Shown piece after piece: positions 7,143-13,356 of a stretch of 14,139 nucleotides of DNA. The DNA comes from AC-51 sp046723385 (lineage in GTDB: Bacteria; Actinomycetota; UBA4738; HRBIN12): positions 1 through 14,139 of the forward strand of contig JBKOUM010000134.1 in assembly GCA_046723385.1 (NCBI GenBank). The letters run 5' to 3'. Position numbers and translations under genes: made by a program. Numbering within the stretch: position 1 is the first letter of the stretch; each line of letters starts with the position of its first letter. Below the pieces are notes generated by a model, which was given only the letters and a program-made list of their open reading frames with translations, made no database searches and was not told the DNA's origin.

Positions 7143-7155
7143 GGGCCGCAGTATG
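7137..7155. promoter_or_regulatory. Head-to-head start region with facing -10-like boxes
   Basis: On the minus strand CATACT (7150-7155) ends seven bases before the SDR ATG at 7142. On the plus strand TACCAT (7137-7142) ends ten bases before the hydrolase ATG at 7153. Both resemble -10 boxes and would give leaderless or nearly leaderless messages. No good -35 boxes are seen, and each box lies inside or against the opposite gene. Confidence is modest. Confidence 0.35.
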
Positions 7156-8010
7156 CAGGAGAGTTGGTTCGACGTGGTCGGCGACAGGGGCGTCCGGCTC
7201 CGGGCCCGCGAGATCGCGGGCCCGGAGGCGGACGCCCCCGCCCTCCTGTTGCACCACGGCCTCGCCTCGTCGCAGCGGATCTGGGAGCTGATGCTCCCGA
7301 CGCTCGCGCGGCACTTCCGCGTCGTCACGTACGACGCTCGTGGGCATGGCCTGTCGGCCAAGCCCACGAGCGCCTACGGCTTCGAACACGTCCGGGCGGA
7401 CGCCGTCGCCGTGATGCGGGCGACCCGTCTGCGCCGGCCGGTGATCGTCGGCCATTCGTGGGGCGCGACGGTCGCGCTCGACGTGGCCGCCGCACGACCG
7501 CGCTCCGTGTCCGCCGCCGTCTTGGTGGACGGTGGCGTGTTCCCGATGCGTGACACCTTCGCGACGTGGACCGATGCGAAGCGCGAACTGGCCCCACCGA
7601 TGATCGCGGGCACGCCGCTCCCGGCGTTCCGGAAGGGCATCCGGCGGTGGTCGCCCGTCCCGTTCACACCACCGGTCGAGGAGGTGTTGCTCTCGATGAT
7701 GCGCGTCGATGCGCGGGGCCGGATCCATCCACGGCTCTCGCGGGCGAACCACTTCCGGATCCTCCACGCGATCTGGGAGCAGGACGTCATCGGTCTGCAC
7801 ACGGCGTTGTCGGTGCCCACCCTCGCGATCCTCGCCCACGGCACGGATGCCGCGTTCGATGCCGCCAAGCGCAGCGGCGCCCGCCGTCTCGAGGCCGCGG
7901 GGTCCCCCACGCGGATCAGGTGGATGGAGGGCATCCACGACCTGCCCCTCCAGCACCCCGGCGCCCTCGCGGGCCGGATCCGGCGTTTCGTGGAGTCGGC
8001 CGTAGCATAG
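7153..8010 (+). CDS. Alpha/beta hydrolase
   Basis: Soluble serine hydrolase of the alpha/beta fold, 285 residues from the ATG at 7153. The oxyanion segment LLLHHGLASS is at 31-40 and DARGHG at 61-66. The nucleophile elbow GHSWG carries Ser102, and Asp126 (VDGG) or Asp232 (GTDAAF) could be the acid. The catalytic histidine is probably His262 in GIHDLPLQHP. The order and spacing are complete, so the enzyme should be active on an ester, lactone, epoxide or C-C bond; the substrate cannot be told. An alternative ATG at 7141 would add four residues and share bases with the SDR start codon (CATG, 7140-7143). The next gene starts four bases after the stop, suggesting an operon. Confidence 0.88.
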   Translation: MQESWFDVVGDRGVRLRAREIAGPEADAPALLLHHGLASSQRIWELMLPTLARHFRVVTYDARGHGLSAKPTSAYGFEHVRADAVAVMRATRLRRPVIVGHSWGATVALDVAAARPRSVSAAVLVDGGVFPMRDTFATWTDAKRELAPPMIAGTPLPAFRKGIRRWSPVPFTPPVEEVLLSMMRVDARGRIHPRLSRANHFRILHAIWEQDVIGLHTALSVPTLAILAHGTDAAFDAAKRSGARRLEAAGSPTRIRWMEGIHDLPLQHPGALAGRIRRFVESAVA

Positions 8011-8014
8011 GGAC

Positions 8015-8260
8015 ATGCTGGTGTTGCTCTTCCTGTTGCTGCTCGCGGCGCTCGCGGGCGTGCTCGGGCTCGTCCTCAAGATCACCCTCGTGATCGTCCT
8101 GACCGTGATCCTTTCGTTCACCGCGCTCGCCGTGATCGCGTGGCTCGCCTGGGGACGCCAGTGGCGCAAGCTCGAACGGAGGTTCGGCGCGAGCGCCACG
8201 TCGATCAGCGTGGGCCGGCCGGCGCGCGATCTCCCCGGCACGCGGGACGATCGCTACTAG
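8015..8260 (+). CDS. Small membrane protein, unknown function
   Basis: An 81-residue protein. Residues 1-47 are almost wholly hydrophobic (Leu, Val, Ile, Ala), long enough for two membrane helices with a short turn near the lysine in LVLKITLV. The rest (WGRQWRKLERRFGAS onward) is basic and then polar, and probably faces the cytoplasm by the positive-inside rule. I recognise no family. It starts four bases after the hydrolase stop and is likely co-transcribed with it. Its TAG overlaps the TAG of the FAD oxidoreductase on the other strand within one CTAG palindrome. Confidence 0.6.
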   Translation: MLVLLFLLLLAALAGVLGLVLKITLVIVLTVILSFTALAVIAWLAWGRQWRKLERRFGASATSISVGRPARDLPGTRDDRY

Positions 8261-9687
8261 CCCTTCGCGACGACCTTATCGCGGACCGCGGACGGGCCCG
8301 ACCCGATCAGCTGATTGAGGACGCCACGCCGCTTGCCCGCCTCTTCTCGGACATCGCCGCGCTCGAGCGCGCGAGCGACCGCGCTCACACCGACCCATCG
8401 AAGCGGCTCGGGCGGGACCTTGGCCGTTTCGGGACGGTTCACCGCGAGCGAGGTCCACTCGTCCTCCGACCCCAGGACGGTCGACGCGAGGATCTTGCCG
8501 CCGACGAAGGTCTGCGATAGGCCGTGCCCGCTGTAGCCGAGCCCTGCATGGATCGTGCCGGGTCGCAGCGTCCGGTAGAAGGGAACGAACGCCGCGGTCT
8601 GATCGATCGGACCGCCCCAGGCGTGGGTGAACCGGACGCCCTGCAGCTGCGGGAACATCCGAAGGAGCCCCCGAGCGGCGACCTCCGCGACGCGCCGATC
8701 GTGCGTCACGGCCCGCCCGCTCGCACGCCCGCCGAACGCCACGGCGCCCGCGCCGCCGCCGATCGCGATCCTTCCGTCGTCGGTCGGGCGCAGGTAGTAC
8801 AGCCACTCGCGCCCGTCCGCGATCCCGACCTGTGAGGTCCAGCCGATCTCCTCCAGGAGCTCGGGGACGGGCTCGGTCACCACCACGTAATCCACGATGA
8901 CGGCGAAGCTCCTGCGGAACTCCGGCCACCCGGCCGCCCACGACCCGTGCGTGAGCACGACACGATCCGCTCGTACCGCGCCGTGGTCGGTTCGGACGAC
9001 CGCCGGAACGGAGCGCTCGAGACCGGTCACCGTGGACCGCTCGTAGATCCGGACGCCGCGATCGAGCAACAGGCGACGCAGACCGCGGGCGAGGCGGGCG
9101 GGCTGGACCACCGCACAGTCTGGGATGAATGCCCCGCCGAGGAACAGCGGGGAGTCGGCGTACGCGCGCGTCTCCGCCGCGTTCACAGGGACCATCCGAT
9201 CGGCGAGACCGAAGCGCGCGCAGAGCTCGATCGCGTCCGTTCGTCCGACGCCCTCTTGCCACGCCCCCGCCCGCACGCCCAGCGTCCCTTCACGGTGGAA
9301 CCAGCAGTCGATGCCGTTCGTCGCGCAGAACGATTCCGCCTCGGCGACGGCGTCCGAGACCGCGAGCGCGTACCGGAGCCCCTCGTCCTCGCCGTACAGG
9401 CCGATCAGCGCCTGGAGGTCCCACCAGGACGACGAGAAGAACCCGCCGTTCCGCCCGCTCGCTCCGCCGCCGACGATGTCCTGCTCCACGAGCGCGATCC
9501 GGAGGGACGGATCGCGCTCGCTCAGCCGCACCGCCGTCCAGAGACCCGCGAACCCGCCGCCGACGATGCACACGTCGGCGACGACATGCGTGTCGAGCGG
9601 CGGACACGGCTCGCCGGGATCGTGGGCCAGCGCCTCCTGCAGCCAGAAGCTCCGCGCCGACCCCGGGTCGGGCATCTCGATCCTCAT
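8257..9687 (-). CDS. FAD-dependent amine/amino-acid oxidoreductase, DAO family (PuuB/DadA-like)
   Basis: Flavoprotein oxidase or dehydrogenase of the DAO superfamily, 476 residues. The dinucleotide-binding motif VGGGFAG is at 42-48 after ADVCI. The FAD-contact stretch GGGASGRNGG follows the second strand. The late motif WGGPIDQT and the C-terminal FAD-binding GYSGHGLSQTFVGGKI (from residue 384) are characteristic of gamma-glutamylputrescine oxidase and related amine oxidases. About 65 polar residues extend beyond the flavin domain, longer than in the standard family; their role is unknown. The start has GGGGAG five bases upstream and overlaps the DUF3054 stop as ATGA. A polyamine-related substrate is a guess from the family and from the Pot-like importer in the window; D-amino acids or sarcosine-like amines are equally possible. 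Confidence 0.87.
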   Translation of the reverse strand: MRIEMPDPGSARSFWLQEALAHDPGEPCPPLDTHVVADVCIVGGGFAGLWTAVRLSERDPSLRIALVEQDIVGGGASGRNGGFFSSSWWDLQALIGLYGEDEGLRYALAVSDAVAEAESFCATNGIDCWFHREGTLGVRAGAWQEGVGRTDAIELCARFGLADRMVPVNAAETRAYADSPLFLGGAFIPDCAVVQPARLARGLRRLLLDRGVRIYERSTVTGLERSVPAVVRTDHGAVRADRVVLTHGSWAAGWPEFRRSFAVIVDYVVVTEPVPELLEEIGWTSQVGIADGREWLYYLRPTDDGRIAIGGGAGAVAFGGRASGRAVTHDRRVAEVAARGLLRMFPQLQGVRFTHAWGGPIDQTAAFVPFYRTLRPGTIHAGLGYSGHGLSQTFVGGKILASTVLGSEDEWTSLAVNRPETAKVPPEPLRWVGVSAVARALERGDVREEAGKRRGVLNQLIGSGPSAVRDKVVAKG

Positions 9688-10082
9688 GACCGCTCCCCGA
9701 AGAGGCGCGTGCCGAGGGCGGTCGACAGCACACGGCCGACCCCGACGAAGAACGACGCGAAGACGAGTGCGACGGCCATGAACGTGACGACGTCGGACAC
9801 GGTCCACGAACCTGTCCAGGCCGCTCGGAGCAGCACGCCCGTGGGGATCGCGATCACGAGCGTGACGACCAGCGTTCGCGGAGACGGGGGGCGGTACGTG
9901 TGAACGAACCAGGCGGTGGCGACCCAGGCACCGGTGAAGGGGACGAAGTTCCGCGCGAAGGTCGACAGCGCCTCGGCATCCGAGTGGGAGTTCATCCCCA
10001 CGAGGATGAACGCCGCGATCGCGAGAACGTCGAACCCGAGCGTGAGCCGAGCCTGCGGCGAGCCATCGGTGAGCACGCGCAC
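9684..10082 (-). CDS. DUF3054 family membrane protein
   Basis: A small integral membrane protein of a family found mainly in actinobacteria and haloarchaea, with no established function. Hallmarks are the first helix (FDVLAIAAFILVGMNSHSD), a PFTGAWVATAWF segment after FARNF, the PTGVLLRAAW motif, and a last helix with FMAVALVFASFFVGVGR. Four membrane segments are expected. The start is uncertain. A GTG at 10082 gives 132 residues, the usual family size. A TTG at 10130 would give 148 residues but lies three bases from the hairpin at 10133-10167 and has no ribosome site; another GTG is at 10076. The gene ends in an ATGA overlap with the FAD oxidoreductase, so the pair is co-translated. Confidence 0.8.
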   Translation of the reverse strand: MRVLTDGSPQARLTLGFDVLAIAAFILVGMNSHSDAEALSTFARNFVPFTGAWVATAWFVHTYRPPSPRTLVVTLVIAIPTGVLLRAAWTGSWTVSDVVTFMAVALVFASFFVGVGRVLSTALGTRLFGERS

Positions 10083-10132
10083 ATGATGCCAGGGGCATCC
10101 CACGTCGAACCCGAGAACGCGGCCAACCAACG

Positions 10133-10167
10133 CGGAAGGGGGAGGCGCGGGCAGCCTCCCCCTTCCG
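10133..10167 (-). terminator. Perfect 14-bp hairpin downstream of the MMPL gene
   Basis: CGGAAGGGGGAGGC (10133-10146) and its exact complement (10154-10167) are separated by a 7-base loop. The stem is very stable and begins 25 bases past the MMPL stop codon. No run of T follows on the minus strand, so it would be an I-shaped or non-canonical terminator of the sort common in GC-rich actinobacteria. It could also partly insulate the DUF3054 gene from exporter transcription. Confidence 0.65.
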
Positions 10168-10191
10168 GGTCTCCCTTCCGACGACCCCCGG

Positions 10192-12543
10192 TCAGTCGCG
10201 GCGCTCGCGCGCCTCCACCAGCTCGGCGGGCGTATCGGGGATCGTGACCTTCTCGGCCGCGGCGTGCCCCTCCACGTCGACCTTGGGCAGCCACTGGAGC
10301 CACCCCGGCAGGTACCAGTTGCGATCGCCGAGCAGCTTCATCGCCGACGGCACCAGGATCGACCGAACGATCGTCGCGTCCAGGAAGACCGCGATCGCCA
10401 GACCGAACCCCATCTGCTGGATCCCGGCGATCCGTCCGCTCGCGAAGGCCGCGAACACGGCCACCATGATGATCGCCGCACCAGTGATGATGCCGCCCGT
10501 CGTTCGAAGACCGAAGGCAACCGCCTCGGAGTTATCGCCCGACTTGTCGTACTCCTCCCGGATCCGTGTCAGCAGGAAGACTTGGTAATCCATCGACAGC
10601 CCGAACAGGATCGAGAAGAGGAACAACGGGAGCCACGCCTCGATCGCCGGGACCTGGATGAAGTTGAGCGCATCGGCGATCGACTTCGCCCATGACGGGC
10701 CGCCCTGCTGGAAGATGAGCACGATCAGGCCGTAGGCCGCACCGACCGACAGCAGGTTCATCACGATCGCCTTCGCGGGGACGACGATAGAGCGGAACAC
10801 CACGGTCAGCAGCAGGAACGACAGCCCCAGCACCAGCGCGATGATGATCGGCGTGTAGAAGTTGGAGATGTCGAAGAAGTCCACCACGACGGCCGTGTTC
10901 TGGCCCGGTGGCTCCCCTCCGACGAGGACCCCGGAATCGGCGCCGAAGGCCTGAGGAACGTAGACGTCTCGCATGTTGTTGATGCCGTCGACCGCGACCT
11001 GGCCGGATGAGTCGGCCGCAGCTCCCGCCATCGGGAAACGAACCAATGTGATCGTCCCGTCGGAACTCGCAACCGGAGGCTGCGGTTTCCCGAACGCTGG
11101 ATCGTTCGCCGCGGCGGCCTCGAGGGCCGTGATCCCCTGCTGGACGTTCGGGTCGGTCGGTAAGCCCGGGATGACGACGTCGGTCGTCGACTGTTCACCG
11201 ACCTTGGGGAACTTCGCGACCAGCACGTCGAAGGCTTGCTTCGTCTGGATGTCATCGGGGATCGTCGAGATGCCCGAGAACCCCGTCCTGATACCCCGGC
11301 CGTTATCGACCGGGCTCTTCTGCGCCCAATAGGGGACGGAGAGCAGGACCATGAAGGTGCCGGCGACGATCAGGTACACCCACGGGCGCTTCATCACGGA
11401 GCGGGACTCACGGTCCCAGAAGCCGCCGGCACGACCCTGTTCGAGCGTCCGACCACGGCCGAAGATGAAGCCCGGCTTGACCAGATGGTCGCCGAACAGC
11501 GCCATCAAGGCCGGCAAGAGGGTCATCGACAACGCGACCGAGATCAGCACGACGAAGATGGCGCCGCCCGCCAGCCCCCGGAAGATCGTCGTGGGGACCA
11601 GGAGCATCCCCGCGAGCGCGACCACGACGGTCATGCCGCTGAAGAAGACGGCACGGTTCGCCGTGGCACCGGACATCCCGATCGCATCGAGGTTGTCCCG
11701 CCCCCGGCGTCGCTCCTCCCGGTATCGGGAGACGATGAACAACGAGTAGTCGATCCCGACAGCCAGCCCCAGCATCGAGATCAGGTTCGGGACGAAGAAG
11801 CTGAAGCGCCACACCTGACCGATCAGCCCGACGAGTCCGAACGCGACGCCGATCGCGAAGAAACCCATGATGATCGGCGTGACGCCCGCGATCAGCGAAC
11901 CGAAGACGATCAGCAGGACGACGATCGCGACGAGGATGCCGATCCCTTCGCCCTTCCGCAGGTCCTCTTCGGAGATCTTCTTGAAGTCGTCCGTCGACGT
12001 GGGTTCTCCCAACTCGTACATCGTGGTGCCGCCCGTGCTGTAGCGCTCACGGATCGTGTTCAGCTCGTCGACGATCGTTGACGTCTTATCCGAGTCGTTC
12101 GTCAGGACCACGCTGAACAGAACGGCGGTCCCGTCCTCCGAGTCGAACGGACCGAGGGCCGCGACCCGCGGGTCCTGGGCATCCTCCGGAGAGAGGGGGT
12201 ACTGCTTGGGGACCTGGAGCACGACCGTCGTATCGAGACCGCGGAGGTCGTTCAGGGCAGCGTTCACCTTCGCGGCGAACTGAGGATCGCTCGTCGCACC
12301 CTCGGCCCCCACCAGGACGAACGTCTCCGGCGAGATGTCCTGCTGCAGCTGCTTCTGCTCCAGGATCTTCTGTGCCTGGATCGCCTCTGGGTTGTTCGTG
12401 AAGTCGAAGTCCGTGGTGAGCGCGTCGCTCAACAGAACCCCCGACGCCCCGAAGCCGAGGACCAGGATAACTGCCCAGACGGCAACGGTCCGCCACGGAT
12501 GACGGCTGCTCGCCCGGGCGAGCGTTTCCGGACTGATCTTCAT
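10192..12543 (-). CDS. MMPL/RND superfamily exporter
   Basis: Proton-driven membrane exporter of lipids or lipophilic compounds, 783 residues. Helix 1 is at about 19-38, followed by a first extracytoplasmic porter domain (about 45-195). A five-helix bundle (about 200-350) contains GIDYSLF with Asp265, followed by SRYREERRRG. A cytoplasmic linker leads to helix 7 (389-407), a second porter domain (about 410-560) and a second bundle (about 563-735) with GLSMDYQVF carrying Asp652 and LTRIREEY. The paired aspartates on helices 4 and 10 are the proton-relay residues of MmpL-type proteins. The polar tail is about 45 residues. The start has AAGGGGGG six bases upstream. The promoter and operator at 12586-12628 and the divergent TetR gene suggest substrate-induced expression. 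The cargo is not predictable. Confidence 0.93.
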   Translation of the reverse strand: MKISPETLARASSRHPWRTVAVWAVILVLGFGASGVLLSDALTTDFDFTNNPEAIQAQKILEQKQLQQDISPETFVLVGAEGATSDPQFAAKVNAALNDLRGLDTTVVLQVPKQYPLSPEDAQDPRVAALGPFDSEDGTAVLFSVVLTNDSDKTSTIVDELNTIRERYSTGGTTMYELGEPTSTDDFKKISEEDLRKGEGIGILVAIVVLLIVFGSLIAGVTPIIMGFFAIGVAFGLVGLIGQVWRFSFFVPNLISMLGLAVGIDYSLFIVSRYREERRRGRDNLDAIGMSGATANRAVFFSGMTVVVALAGMLLVPTTIFRGLAGGAIFVVLISVALSMTLLPALMALFGDHLVKPGFIFGRGRTLEQGRAGGFWDRESRSVMKRPWVYLIVAGTFMVLLSVPYWAQKSPVDNGRGIRTGFSGISTIPDDIQTKQAFDVLVAKFPKVGEQSTTDVVIPGLPTDPNVQQGITALEAAAANDPAFGKPQPPVASSDGTITLVRFPMAGAAADSSGQVAVDGINNMRDVYVPQAFGADSGVLVGGEPPGQNTAVVVDFFDISNFYTPIIIALVLGLSFLLLTVVFRSIVVPAKAIVMNLLSVGAAYGLIVLIFQQGGPSWAKSIADALNFIQVPAIEAWLPLFLFSILFGLSMDYQVFLLTRIREEYDKSGDNSEAVAFGLRTTGGIITGAAIIMVAVFAAFASGRIAGIQQMGFGLAIAVFLDATIVRSILVPSAMKLLGDRNWYLPGWLQWLPKVDVEGHAAAEKVTIPDTPAELVEARERRD

Positions 12544-12585
12544 GGGAACCCCCCCTTGCGAAGATCGGTTGACGTACGCTGTATG

Positions 12586-12620
12586 CTTACGGTGTACGGA
12601 GGATATGCGTACGCCGTAAG
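12586..12620. promoter_or_regulatory. Probable TetR-family operator (35-bp inverted repeat)
   Basis: Arms of 13 bp, CTTACGGTGTACG (12586-12598) and CGTACGCCGTAAG (12608-12620), are complementary at 12 of 13 positions around a 9-bp spacer. The -10 box of the exporter promoter (12600-12605) lies within the spacer, so binding would block polymerase. A related half-site TACGCTGTA (12575-12583) forms a 13-bp-spaced direct repeat with TACGGTGTA (12588-12596), hinting at a second dimer. The site lies between the TetR gene and its likely target. Confidence 0.7.
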
Positions 12621-12628
12621 TGTGTCAA
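12600..12628 (-). promoter_or_regulatory. Sigma-A-type promoter of the MMPL exporter
   Basis: On the minus strand a perfect -35 TTGACA (12623-12628) is followed by a 17-base spacer and -10 TATCCT (12600-12605). Transcription should begin near 12593, leaving a leader of about 50 bases with a good ribosome site. The near-consensus strength fits a promoter kept silent by a repressor. Confidence 0.7.
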
Positions 12629-12669
12629 CCCGGTCAACCCATTTGAGTGATGAACGTTCGGAGAATCGT

Positions 12670-13356
12670 GTGGAAGCAACCAGGGATACCACGAAAGAGC
12701 GAGAACGGCTCACGCGGGAGCGGGTGATCGACGCCGCGCTCTCGGTGATGGACGCGGAGGGCCTCGATGCCGTGTCGATGCGCCGCGTCGCTCGCGAGGT
12801 CGGCGTCGAGGCGATGTCGCTCTACAACCACGTTCGCGACAAGGACGACCTGCTCCAGGGCGTGTGCGAGCGGATCATGGCGACCTACGAGTTCCCCGAC
12901 GGGTATGAGGAGGACTGGGTGGAGCGCGCCAAGGCGGGCGCACGCTCATGGCGTCGCCTGCTACAGGCGCACCCCGATCTGCTCCGCCTGTTCGCAGAGA
13001 CGCACGGTCCCGTACCGTCGTCGCCCGAGTCGATGCGACCGACGGAGTTCGCGCTCACGATGTTCCGGGAAGCCGGTCTCTCCGAGCGCGACACCGTCCA
13101 AGCGTTCCACGCGTTCGGCGGGTACATCCAGGGGTTCGTGATGATGGAGGCGGGCTCGATCAAGGACCGGCACGAGGATCACTTCATGGGCGCAGAGATC
13201 CCGGAGGACGTGTTCCCCACGCTCGCCGCCGTGAGCCGACACTGGGCGGAGTGTCAGCCGGACGAGCAGTTCGAGTTCGGGCTCGACCTGTTGATCCGAG
13301 GGCTCCAGGCGAAGGTCGCCGCGGACCTTCCCGCCGCGGACCTACCCGCTCAGTAG
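12670..13356 (+). CDS. TetR family transcriptional regulator (TetR_C_1-like C-terminal domain)
   Basis: Dimeric DNA-binding repressor, 228 residues from the GTG at 12670. After a charged arm (TKERERLTRERVIDAALSVM), the helix-turn-helix is at about 36-55 (SMRRVAREVGVEAMSLYNHV), close to the TetR consensus, followed by DKDDLL. The C-terminal ligand domain has PDLLRLFAETHG and HAFGGYIQGFVMMEAG, and ends with FEFGLDLLIRGL, like the tetracycline-repressor type. The GTG is chosen for GGAG four bases upstream and the normal arm length. Other in-frame starts at 12622 (GTG) and 12643 (TTG) lack ribosome sites, and the 12622 start overlaps the exporter's promoter. The gene is divergent from the MMPL gene and very likely represses it and itself through 12586-12620. 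The last codons contain a 15-bp tandem repeat. Confidence 0.92.
   Translation: MEATRDTTKERERLTRERVIDAALSVMDAEGLDAVSMRRVAREVGVEAMSLYNHVRDKDDLLQGVCERIMATYEFPDGYEEDWVERAKAGARSWRRLLQAHPDLLRLFAETHGPVPSSPESMRPTEFALTMFREAGLSERDTVQAFHAFGGYIQGFVMMEAGSIKDRHEDHFMGAEIPEDVFPTLAAVSRHWAECQPDEQFEFGLDLLIRGLQAKVAADLPAADLPAQ
13318..13347 (+). repeat. 15-bp tandem duplication at the end of the TetR gene
   Basis: Two copies of GCCGCGGACCTTCCC, differing at one base (T to A at the twelfth position), encode AADLPAADLP just before the stop. The second copy runs into the overlap with the converging PLP enzyme gene, adding to or creating the overlap. Probably a replication-slippage duplication. Confidence 0.7.

Noticed and set aside
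6040..8241. Very long open frame on the minus strand opposite the hydrolase and through the SDR region.
   Set aside because: The translation is dominated by Arg, Gly, Ala and Pro with no domain signature. It is a GC-driven shadow of the SDR, hydrolase and ABM genes, each of which shows clear family motifs.
12499..12669. Longer TetR protein starting inside the exporter gene.
   Set aside because: It would cover the promoter and operator and add an unusual N-terminus; the GTG at 12670 has a ribosome site and normal arm length.
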